DNA of 64,000 bases, taken from Streptomyces humidus (lineage in GTDB: Bacteria > Actinomycetota > Actinomycetes > Streptomycetales > Streptomycetaceae). The notes beneath the pieces were generated by a model. It saw only the letters and a list, made by a program, of their open reading frames with translations, had not been told where the DNA came from and made no database searches. A program made the position numbers and the translations under genes. Location: the NCBI RefSeq assembly GCF_014649655.1, contig NZ_BMTL01000006.1:62001-126000 (forward strand), written 5' to 3'. This document shows, in pieces, positions 1-8,133 of this stretch (positions are counted from its first letter, which is position 1; each line of letters starts with the position of its first letter).

Positions 1-909
1 CCGCACCTCCGTCGCGCAGATCTCGTACCCGAGCCACCGGTTGATCGCGAGCATCGGCCCGTTGCCCGCGTCGTTGCCCGTGTACGCCTCCGTGTACCCC
101 GCGGCGCGGGCCCGGTGCAGGGAGTGGGTCTTGACGAGCTTGGCCAGGCCCCGGCCCCGGTGGGCGCGGGCGGTCCCCGTCATGCCCGTGCCGTACCTGC
201 CGGCGCCGTCGGTGTGGGCCACGCTGAAGGCCACCGGACGGCCGTCGGCCACGGCGACCGAGGTCAGGTCCGCGTTCAGGTGCGGGTGCCTCCAGTACTC
301 GTCCACCCAGGCCTCGTAGTCGGTGAACTCGACGGCGACGTCGCCCGGCTCGTCCGAGCCCGCCTCCGCGTCCAGTTCGAACAGCGGGCGCGGGTCGTCG
401 GCGAAGTCGGCGGCGGTGCGCACCTCCACCCCGCGCGGCGGGTCCTGCGGCGGCGGCAGCGCGGCCCCGGCCAGATCCAGACGGAGGAAGTACGCGCTGC
501 GCCCGGCCCGGTAGCCGCGCCGCTCGGCGAAGGCCCGGTTGCCGGGCTCGTCCAGCACCCAGGTGAACAGCTTCGTCGCCCCGTGCGCGGCGAGATGTTC
601 CTCGGCCACCCGCACCAGCAGCGCGCCCGCCCCGCGTCCGGTGTGCGCCGGGTCCACGTAGACGTTGAGGGTGCCCTGGCCGGGCTCCGGGCTGTCGTGG
701 ACGAGGCCCACCTGGGCCGTGCCGACGACCTCGCCGTCCGCCACGGCCACCAGCTTGCGGGCGTGTGCGCCGGGGTGGGAGAGCGTGAGGCCGTGCAGCA
801 CCGAGGCCGGGCTGAAGTGCACGTAGGGCAGTGCGAGGTGGCGGGCCCGGACGAAGCCCTCGATGTCTGCGGGCGCGTCGGGGCGCAGCTCGCGCACGAT
901 GACGGTCAT
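1..909 (-). CDS. GNAT family N-acetyltransferase, tandem domains (partial)
   Basis: The gene starts at the ATG complementary to 907-909 (MTVIVRELRPDAPADIEGF) and runs off the left edge, leaving about 303 residues. Two GNAT-type acetyl-CoA binding loops are visible: GRGAGALLVRVAEEHL near residue 92 and RGRGLAKLVKTHSL near residue 250, each following a beta-strand with the family's acetyl-CoA contact pattern. This double-domain layout is common in actinobacterial GNATs that modify small molecules or antibiotics, but the substrate cannot be told from sequence. It is divergent from the GntR gene at 979, separated by about 70 bp that must hold both promoters. The C-terminus is missing only because of the window boundary. 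Confidence 0.85.
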   Translation of the reverse strand, partial: MTVIVRELRPDAPADIEGFVRARHLALPYVHFSPASVLHGLTLSHPGAHARKLVAVADGEVVGTAQVGLVHDSPEPGQGTLNVYVDPAHTGRGAGALLVRVAEEHLAAHGATKLFTWVLDEPGNRAFAERRGYRAGRSAYFLRLDLAGAALPPPQDPPRGVEVRTAADFADDPRPLFELDAEAGSDEPGDVAVEFTDYEAWVDEYWRHPHLNADLTSVAVADGRPVAFSVAHTDGAGRYGTGMTGTARAHRGRGLAKLVKTHSLHRARAAGYTEAYTGNDAGNGPMLAINRWLGYEICATEVR

Positions 910-978
910 GCGGCGCACGCTACGGGCGGACGGCCCGGGCGCGCCTCCCCTTTTTCGCGGGTGCGGGACAATCGGCCC

Positions 979-1347
979 GTGACCTTGAAGATCCATATCG
1001 ATGAGGGCGCCGCACCCTACGAGCAGGTGCGCGCGCAGATCGCAGAGCAGGCCCGGTCGGGAGCGCTGCCGGTCGGCTACCGGCTGCCCACGGTGCGGGG
1101 ACTTGCCGAGTCGCTCGGCCTCGCCGCGAACACCGTCGCGAAGGCCTACCGGGCGCTGGAGACGGACGGGGTGATCGAGACCCGGGGGCGCAACGGCACG
1201 TTCGTCGCGGCCTCGGGCCCGGCCGCGCAGCGGGAGGCGGCGGCGGCCGCAGGCGCCTACGCCGAGCGGGCGTTGCGGCTGGGGCTCACCGAGGAGGAGG
1301 CCTCGGCCGCGGTGCGGGAGGCCCTGCGGGCGGCCTATCAGGCATGA
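979..1347 (+). CDS. GntR family transcriptional regulator, YtrA type
   Basis: A 122-residue protein made of one winged helix-turn-helix (residues about 10-75, with LPTVRGLAESLGLAANTVAK as the recognition region) followed by a short alpha-helical tail (AAAAAGAYAERALRLGLTEEE). There is no large effector domain, which fits the YtrA subfamily of short GntR repressors. The GTG start at 979 gives MTLKIHIDEGAAPYEQV, the usual N-terminus of this family. YtrA proteins typically control neighbouring transporters or their own gene; no ABC transporter is adjacent here, so the target is unknown. A cluster of short palindromic repeats follows the stop codon. Confidence 0.88.
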   Translation: MTLKIHIDEGAAPYEQVRAQIAEQARSGALPVGYRLPTVRGLAESLGLAANTVAKAYRALETDGVIETRGRNGTFVAASGPAAQREAAAAAGAYAERALRLGLTEEEASAAVREALRAAYQA

Positions 1348-1443
1348 CCGGCCGCCTGTGACCGGCCGCCTGTGACCGGCCGCTCGGGACCGGCCGCCCA
1401 GGGGACCGGCCGCCCAGGGGACCGGCCGCCCGTGACCGGCCGC
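1346..1443. repeat. Seven-copy GACCGGCCGC repeat cluster
   Basis: The decamer GACCGGCCGC occurs seven times, starting at 1346, 1360, 1374, 1388, 1404, 1420 and 1434 (spacing 14 or 16 bp). Each copy contains the palindrome CGGCCG. The array fills nearly the whole gap between the GntR stop codon and the end of the DUF72 gene, and its first copy overlaps the GntR stop. It could act as a termination or stalling region between these convergent genes, or be a simple slippage repeat. Confidence 0.8.
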
Positions 1444-1449
1444 GGGTGA

Positions 1450-2223
1450 TCAGACGCGGGTGGCGAGCGCGCGCGGGGTCCGCGTCACCCTCAGGCCCGC
1501 CCGCTCCGCCGTCCTGCCGAACAGCGCCGCGTCCCCCACCGCCGCGCCGCCCGGGTCGTTGTTGAAGTACGCGTAGACGTCGGCGTCGCGCGCCCAGGTC
1601 GTCGCGACGCGGTCGATCCAGGTCTCCAGCGCGCGGTGCCCGTAGCGCGGCCACGGACGGGCGCGGCCCTGGTGGAAGCGGACGTACCCCCAGTCGGCGG
1701 TCCGCCACAGCGGAGTGACCGGGCGGGACGCGACGTCGGCCCAGCACAGGGCCGCGCCCCGGGACCGCAGCACCTCCCGCACCTCATGGGTCCACCAGGA
1801 GTCGTGCCGCGGCTCCACCGCGACGCGTGTGTCCGCCGGGAAGCAGGCCAGACAGGCGTCCAGCAGCCCGGGATCGGCCCGCAGGGTCGGCGGCAGCTGC
1901 AGCAGGACCGGGCCCAGGCGGGATCCGAGACCGGCCGCGTGGGTCATCAGCCGGTGCACCGGCTCCTCGGGGTCGCGCAGCCGCTTGATGTGGGTCAGAT
2001 AGCGGCTCGCCTTCACCGTGACGGTGAAGTCCGACGGGACGCGTGCGGCCCAGGAGGCGAAGGTCTCCCGCGAGGGCAGCCGGTAGAACGCGTTGTTGAT
2101 CTCGACGGTGGCGAAGTGCGCCGCGTACTCCTCCAGCCACCGCCGCACGGGGACGTCCGCCGGGTACAGCACGCCCTTCCAGTCCTTGTACTGCCAGCCC
2201 GACGTACCGACGTAGAGCGTCAT
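1450..2223 (-). CDS. DUF72 (YecE-like) family protein
   Basis: A 257-residue protein starting MTLYVGTSGWQYKDWKG, the signature N-terminus of DUF72 proteins, which fold as TIM barrels. Further family hallmarks are VEINNAFYRLPSRETFASW, the VKASRYLTHIKRL segment, a VEPRHDSW strand and the late YAYFNNDPGGAA stretch. The length fits the usual 240-290 residues. Biochemical activity is unproven; a nuclease-like or phosphoesterase role has been suggested from the fold only. It stands alone, convergent with the GntR gene and 45 bp upstream of the AAA ATPase stop codon on the same strand. Confidence 0.9.
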   Translation of the reverse strand: MTLYVGTSGWQYKDWKGVLYPADVPVRRWLEEYAAHFATVEINNAFYRLPSRETFASWAARVPSDFTVTVKASRYLTHIKRLRDPEEPVHRLMTHAAGLGSRLGPVLLQLPPTLRADPGLLDACLACFPADTRVAVEPRHDSWWTHEVREVLRSRGAALCWADVASRPVTPLWRTADWGYVRFHQGRARPWPRYGHRALETWIDRVATTWARDADVYAYFNNDPGGAAVGDAALFGRTAERAGLRVTRTPRALATRV

Positions 2224-2268
2224 ACCTCCATCAAAACATCCGGGCCCGCTCCGTGTGTCCCGCAGGAT

Positions 2269-3363
<1,095 letters not shown>

Positions 3364-3873
3364 GCGGCCATGATCCGGCACCCGGGCCCCGTCCGCACCC
3401 GGTTTCCGCGGTGCGCGTGGCGTGTCGGGCGTGCCGGACGCCTCGGGAGCGCCGTGTTGGCCCGTCCGGCGGAACGAACCGGCTCGGTGAGGGCGGCCGA
3501 CCGCGCCGAGGCGGGCCGACCGCGCCGAGGCGGGCCGACCGCGCTGAGAGGGACCGGACGGGTCCGAGGGGGACCGGCCGGGGCGAGCTGGGCGGCCGGT
3601 ACCGACAGGGTGGCCGGAGCGAGGGGACGGCCGGAGCGAGGGGACGGCGGCCGGTACCGCCGTTCCTCCCGTCGCCGTGCCCGCTTGACGGCCGGTCAAG
3701 AGACCGCACCCCTCGGCTCGCTTGGCGGGAACGGGTCCGGGCTGCTCCCGGAGGGCGCGGCGCCGCCGGCGACCGAGCGGCGTCCGGACCCGAAAGTTTT
3801 GGCATGGACACTTCCCGTCAATGCGGCTGCTTGCTACGAAAGTTGTGGCAGAGAACCTGCTAAAGGAGGTTCC
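3364..3873. other. Gene-free intergenic region with two short tandem repeats
   Basis: This 510 bp gap separates the divergent AAA ATPase and SGNH hydrolase genes. I see no convincing gene. It holds a 19-bp unit repeated almost three times at 3496-3548 (unit begins GCCGACCGCGCCGAGG) and a second repeat of about 18 bp at about 3607-3648 (GACGGCCGGAGCGAGGGG). Its right end, from about 3780, becomes less GC-rich and holds the hydrolase promoter region with the direct repeat annotated separately. Confidence 0.7.
3791..3850 (+). promoter_or_regulatory. Direct repeat CGAAAGTTKTGGCA upstream of the SGNH hydrolase
   Basis: The 14-mers CGAAAGTTTTGGCA (3791-3804) and CGAAAGTTGTGGCA (3837-3850) differ at one base and start 46 bp apart, just upstream of the ribosome binding site AAAGGAGG (3862-3869). 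A near-identical direct repeat this close to a secreted hydrolase gene suggests an activator or repressor site; the binding protein is unknown. Confidence 0.5.
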
Positions 3874-4680
3874 ATGAGACGTTCCCGACTTGTCGTATTC
3901 GTCAGCTCAGTCCTCCTCGCCCTCGGCGCCGCCCTCACCGGGGCGGGCTCCGCGCAGGGTTCCCAACTCGCCGCCACCGGCGGCTATGTGGCCCTCGGCG
4001 ACTCCTACTCCTCCGGCGTCGGCGCAGGGAGCTACCTCAGCTCCAGCGGCGCCTGCAAGCGCAGCACCAAGGCGTATCCGTACCTCTGGAACGCCGCCCA
4101 CGCCCCCGCCTCGTTCACCTTCGCCGCTTGCTCGGGAGCCCGTACGGGTGATGTTCTGGCGAGTCAGCTCGGCGGTCTGAACTCCTCCACCGGCCTCGTC
4201 TCGATCACCGTCGGCGGCAACGACGCAGGGTTCGCCGACGTCATGACGACCTGTGTCACCAGCTCCGACAGCGGCTGCCTGAGCCGCATCGACATCGCCA
4301 GGGCCTACGTCGACTCGACCCTCCCCGGCAAACTCGACGGCGTCTACTCGGCGATCCGCTCCAAGGCGCCCGGCGCGCGCGTCGTCGTCATCGGCTATCC
4401 CCGCTTCTACCGGCTCGGCGCACTCTGCCTGGGCCTGTCCGAGACCAAGCGCTCCGCCATCAACGGCGCGGCCGACTACCTCGACGCCGCCGTCGCCCGG
4501 CGCGCCGCCGCCCACGGCTTCGTCTTCGGCGACGTCCGCGCCCCGTTCGGCGGCCACGAGATCTGCTCCGGCAGCTCCTGGCTGCACAGTCTCAACCTGC
4601 TGAACATCGGCGAGTCCTACCACCCGACCGCATCCGGCCAGTCCGGCGGCTATCTGCCCGTCCTCGACAGCGTGGCCTGA
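3874..4680 (+). CDS. Secreted SGNH/GDSL-family hydrolase (esterase/lipase)
   Basis: A 268-residue protein with a Sec signal peptide (MRRSRLVVFVSSVLLALGAA, cleavage probably after the GSAQGSQLA region). The SGNH blocks are in order: catalytic Ser in ALGDSYSSG, the oxyanion Asn in VGGNDAGF, and the catalytic His in GESYHPTASGQ. Paired cysteines (ACKRS, AACSG, CVTSS, DSGCLS, LGALC, EICSG) match the disulfide-rich extracellular Streptomyces esterases such as the S. scabies and S. rimosus enzymes. The ATG at 3874 is fixed by an ideal AAAGGAGG ribosome binding site. The likely role is extracellular hydrolysis of ester-linked lipids or acyl groups; the natural substrate is open. Confidence 0.93.
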   Translation: MRRSRLVVFVSSVLLALGAALTGAGSAQGSQLAATGGYVALGDSYSSGVGAGSYLSSSGACKRSTKAYPYLWNAAHAPASFTFAACSGARTGDVLASQLGGLNSSTGLVSITVGGNDAGFADVMTTCVTSSDSGCLSRIDIARAYVDSTLPGKLDGVYSAIRSKAPGARVVVIGYPRFYRLGALCLGLSETKRSAINGAADYLDAAVARRAAAHGFVFGDVRAPFGGHEICSGSSWLHSLNLLNIGESYHPTASGQSGGYLPVLDSVA

Positions 4681-4684
4681 CGCC

Positions 4685-4709
4685 CGCCGTCCGGCTCACC
4701 CGGACGGCG
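4685..4709. terminator. Bidirectional hairpin terminator
   Basis: CGCCGTCCGG (4685-4694) and CCGGACGGCG (4700-4709) form a perfect 10-bp stem with a 5-nt loop between the convergent hydrolase and kinase genes; the kinase stop codon lies in the loop and distal arm. No U-tract follows, which is normal for Streptomyces hairpins. Confidence 0.6.
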
Positions 4710-6363
4710 AGGACGACGGCGAGGGCGAGGGGGAGGCCCCGTTCGACGGGGTCTCCGTCTCACAGGTGACCGAGAACGGCACCGCGTCCGACGTCGCCTT
4801 CACCGGGTCCCGTACCTCGACGGAGATGGCGTTCCGGTACGTGCCGTTCTCGGCGTACGTCGACACGATCACCGTGTCCTGCTTCGACTTCCCGCCGCCC
4901 GACGGGAAGTCGAGCGTCTTCCAGGTCTGCCCGGACAGCTCGCCCTCCTTCGACACCCAGCGGTAGGACACCGTCGCCGGCAGCCGCCCCACCCTGATCG
5001 TCGCGGTGAAGGCGGGCGCGTCGGCGTCCTTCGGCGGACACGAGCCGCTGTAGTCCGTGTGCGCGCCGGCGACGCTGACCGTCACCGTCTGCTCCGGCGC
5101 GGCGGAGGACGGACTCCCGCTCGCGCCCGTGCCCGGCGACGCGGCGGCCGACTCGCTCGACTCCCGCTGCGGCGCGGGCGAACTCACCGCCCCCGAGGCG
5201 CTGTTCGTGACATCGCCGGAGCCGCCCCTGTGGCCGTCGTCGCGGTTCAGCAGCCCGTACGTCAGTCCGCCGACCGCGAGTGCCAGCACCGCCACCCCCG
5301 CGCCGAGGAGCACACCGGCGTGCCGTCCCCGGTCCGGCTCCGTCGAGAGGGCGGACCTCTCCGGCGGGTCTCCCGGGGCGGTGGTCCACGGCTGGGGCGG
5401 GGTCGCTGCCGCGGGCTCGTGCCGGAAGGACTCGGCGGCGGTGGTCGCCGCGGTCGGCGGATACGGCGCGTACGGCGCCCCGGGGGCCGCGCCCGCACCG
5501 GGATCCCCCGCCCCTCGGGGCGTGCCCCCGGCCGCGATCGACCGCAGGTCCCGCTCGGCCAGGTCGGCGGACAGCCGTTCGGCCGGGTCCTTGCGCAGCA
5601 GCCCCTCGATCACCGGGGCGAGCGGCCCCGCCCGGCGCGGCGGCGGCAGCTCCTCGTCGACGACCGCCCGGAGCGTGCTCAGCGGAGTGTCGTACCGGAA
5701 GGGGGAGTTGCCCTCGACGGCCGCGTACAACAGCACGCCCAGCGACCACAGGTCCGATTCCGGTCCCGGCGTACGGCCCAGCGCGCGCTCCGGCGCGAGG
5801 AACTCGGGAGAGCCGATGACCTCGCCGGTCATGGTCAGCGCCGAGGTGCCCTCGACGGTCGCGATGCCGAAGTCGGTGAGCACCACCCGGCCGTCGTTCG
5901 ACATCAGCACGTTCGCCGGTTTGACGTCCCGGTGCAGCACGCCCGCCTCGTGCGCGGCCCGCAGCGCGGCCAGCACCTCGGCGCCGATGTGCGCGACGCG
6001 TGCCGGTTCGAGCGGGCCCTCCGCGTCGAGCAGTTCGGAGAGGGAGATCCCGTGCACGATCTCCATGACGATCCAGGGCCGTCCGTCCTGGGAGGCCACG
6101 TCGTACACGGTGACGACGTTCCGGTTGGCGACCCGGGCCGCGGCCCAGGCCTCGCGCTCCAGCCGCGCGTACAGGCGCTCGACGTCGGAGCCGGCAAGCC
6201 CGTGCGGCGCGCGCACCTCCTTGACCGCGACCTCGCGGTGCAGCACCTCGTCCCGGGCTCGCCACACCGTGCCCATGCCGCCCTCGCCGAGCGGGGTCAG
6301 CAGACGGTAGCGGCCCGCGATCAGACGTTCACTGCCCGGTTCTTCGGACACCGCGACCCCCAT
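4696..6363 (-). CDS. Membrane-anchored serine/threonine protein kinase (PASTA-less)
   Basis: About 555 residues. An N-terminal Hanks-type kinase domain (about residues 15-280) has the glycine loop GEGGMGTVW, the lysine in EVAVKEV, the catalytic loop HRDVKPANVLM, the DFGIA metal motif and SPEFLAPE. A low-complexity Pro/Ala linker is followed by one membrane span (GVLLGAGVAVLALAVGGLTYGLL, about residue 365) and an extracellular Ser/Pro-rich tail. That tail contains a beta-rich domain with two Cys (GSCPP...VTCET), so it probably senses an external signal. Starts at 6405 (MVGLRRF) or the GTG seven residues on are also possible; MGVAVSEEPG at 6363 fits family N-termini best. Confidence 0.92.
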   Translation of the reverse strand: MGVAVSEEPGSERLIAGRYRLLTPLGEGGMGTVWRARDEVLHREVAVKEVRAPHGLAGSDVERLYARLEREAWAAARVANRNVVTVYDVASQDGRPWIVMEIVHGISLSELLDAEGPLEPARVAHIGAEVLAALRAAHEAGVLHRDVKPANVLMSNDGRVVLTDFGIATVEGTSALTMTGEVIGSPEFLAPERALGRTPGPESDLWSLGVLLYAAVEGNSPFRYDTPLSTLRAVVDEELPPPRRAGPLAPVIEGLLRKDPAERLSADLAERDLRSIAAGGTPRGAGDPGAGAAPGAPYAPYPPTAATTAAESFRHEPAAATPPQPWTTAPGDPPERSALSTEPDRGRHAGVLLGAGVAVLALAVGGLTYGLLNRDDGHRGGSGDVTNSASGAVSSPAPQRESSESAAASPGTGASGSPSSAAPEQTVTVSVAGAHTDYSGSCPPKDADAPAFTATIRVGRLPATVSYRWVSKEGELSGQTWKTLDFPSGGGKSKQDTVIVSTYAENGTYRNAISVEVRDPVKATSDAVPFSVTCETETPSNGASPSPSPSSSPSG

Positions 6364-6411
6364 TCGCTCTTCGCATCCGGGCGAAAACCTCCGCAACCCC
6401 ACCAACGTAGC

Positions 6412-8133
6412 TCAGCCCAGCACGGATGCGGCCCCCCTGAGCACCAGTCCGGCGCCGAGGACCACCACGAGGAAGGCGGACCACAGGGGCAGGTTGCGAC
6501 GCACGAGCGTCACGGCCGGGTGGGTCGTCCAGCGCGGCTGCCGGTCCAGGAGGCGCGTCGCCCCCGCGCCCAGCCTGACGACGGCGAACCCGGCGGCGGT
6601 CAGGGTCAGCGCGAGACCGACGCCGTACGCGACGACGAGCAGCAGCCCGAACCAGGCCTGCCCGAGCGCGGCCGCACCGACCAGTACGACCACCGCCGAC
6701 GGACTGGGCACCATGCCGCCGGCGAACCCGAGCAGGAGCGTGCCGCGCAGCGTGGGGGCGACGTCGTGGGTGTGCGTGTGGCCGCCGTGGGTGTGCGTGT
6801 GGGTGTGCTCGTGCCCGTGCCTGTCTTCGCGGTGACGATCGTGCTCGTGCTCATGACCGTGATCATGATCGTGACCGGGTTCGTGGCTGTGGCCGTGACC
6901 GTGGTCGGGCGCGTGGTCGTGATCGCGATGGGCATGGGTGTGCGCAGGGGTGGCCCCGACGAGGGCGAGTTGACGGTCCGCGGCCTTCGCGGGCTCGTGG
7001 GCGGGGGAGTGACTGCCCTGCGGGTGTGGGTGCGGGTGCGGGTGCGGGTGTGGGTGTGGATGGGCGTGTCCGTGCGCCGTGCCGGAGCCGCCGCGGCCGC
7101 GCCAGGCCCGGCGTGCGAGGGTCACACCCGCGAAGAGCACCAGCGCACCGCTCGCCAGCCCCAGCCAGGCGATCACCGAGGGCGCCGCGGCCGAACCGGC
7201 GGTGACGAGAAGGCCCAGGGCGACGACGCCGAGCGTGTGCGTGACGGTGACCGACGCGGCGAGCGGGAGCACGTCCTTCATCCGCGCCCTGCCGCCCCGG
7301 GCGGCCGCCGTCGCGGCCATGATGGTCTTGCCGTGGCCGGGGGCGACCGCGTGCAGCGCGCCGAGGCCGACGGCGATCACCAGGGCCAGTGCGGCGAACC
7401 CGAGCGTCAGGTGCTGCCGGGCGACCAGGTCGTCCAGCGCCCGTGTCCAGCGGTCGGCGCCGCGTGGCAGCACCGAGGCGGCCGGTGCGTCCCGGTTCTC
7501 CTCGACGAGCGCCGCGCCGCCCGGCCGCACCCGCACGGACGCGGTCGAGGTGTCCGCAGGAGAGGAGAGCAACTCCTTGGGGTAGCTGGTCAGTTCCCCC
7601 GACAGCGACGTCTTCGGGACGTCGGACGCGGTCAGCGTCATCCGGTCGCCGCGCGCGGTGATCTCCCGCCAGCCCGGCCCCGAGGAGACGCCCGCGCTGT
7701 GGAAGCCGACGGAGACGGTGTCCCCGTCGGCGACGTCGGACATCGGGGCGGTCAGCCGGCACTCGACGCGCAGCGTGTCGAGCCCCGCCTGGCCGGGCCG
7801 CACGGTCGCCTTGCTCGCACCCGGCGTGAGGGTCACGGCACGGCCGTCGACGGTGAGCCTGCTGCCGGAGGCGGCCGCGGCGCAGCGCTCCCGGGCCCAG
7901 GCGCTCATCCCGAGCCGCTCGATGTCGGGCTTCGCCTGGGTGGCCGGGATCTCGGCGAGGTCCTCGACGTGGTGGACCCGCAGCTGTCCCGGGGCGGCGA
8001 CGAGACCGTCGTAGCGGTTGACGGTGAAGTTGCCGAGAGGGTGCGCGCTCGCGCCGGTGGAAGGAACCAGCACGAGCGCGCAGCCGGCCGTGAGCACGGC
8101 CGCGCAGGAGGCCAACAGGCGACGGGTGCTCAC
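6412..8133 (-). CDS. NicO/RcnA-family nickel-cobalt membrane transporter with His-rich loop
   Basis: 573 residues from a GTG start whose GTGA overlaps the TGA stop of the TPR gene by 4 bp, implying translational coupling. A signal sequence (LLASCAAVLTAGCALVL) leads into an external domain that begins with AHPLGNFTVNRYDGL and spans about 230 residues. About six membrane helices follow, including the NicO signature GALHAVAPGHGKTIM. Between the helix groups lies a cytoplasmic loop of some 130 residues that is extremely rich in His (a run of HP dipeptides, then HD/HE/HT blocks), a metal-buffering feature of Ni/Co efflux or uptake proteins. Direction of transport cannot be told; RcnA relatives are exporters. 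Confidence 0.85.
   Translation of the reverse strand: MSTRRLLASCAAVLTAGCALVLVPSTGASAHPLGNFTVNRYDGLVAAPGQLRVHHVEDLAEIPATQAKPDIERLGMSAWARERCAAAASGSRLTVDGRAVTLTPGASKATVRPGQAGLDTLRVECRLTAPMSDVADGDTVSVGFHSAGVSSGPGWREITARGDRMTLTASDVPKTSLSGELTSYPKELLSSPADTSTASVRVRPGGAALVEENRDAPAASVLPRGADRWTRALDDLVARQHLTLGFAALALVIAVGLGALHAVAPGHGKTIMAATAAARGGRARMKDVLPLAASVTVTHTLGVVALGLLVTAGSAAAPSVIAWLGLASGALVLFAGVTLARRAWRGRGGSGTAHGHAHPHPHPHPHPHPHPQGSHSPAHEPAKAADRQLALVGATPAHTHAHRDHDHAPDHGHGHSHEPGHDHDHGHEHEHDRHREDRHGHEHTHTHTHGGHTHTHDVAPTLRGTLLLGFAGGMVPSPSAVVVLVGAAALGQAWFGLLLVVAYGVGLALTLTAAGFAVVRLGAGATRLLDRQPRWTTHPAVTLVRRNLPLWSAFLVVVLGAGLVLRGAASVLG

Noticed and set aside
6770..7060. Short tandem repeats rich in GGGTGT/GTGGGT on the plus strand
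   Set aside because: They code for the His-rich loop of the NicO protein on the minus strand and are explained by the HP, HD and HT dipeptides.
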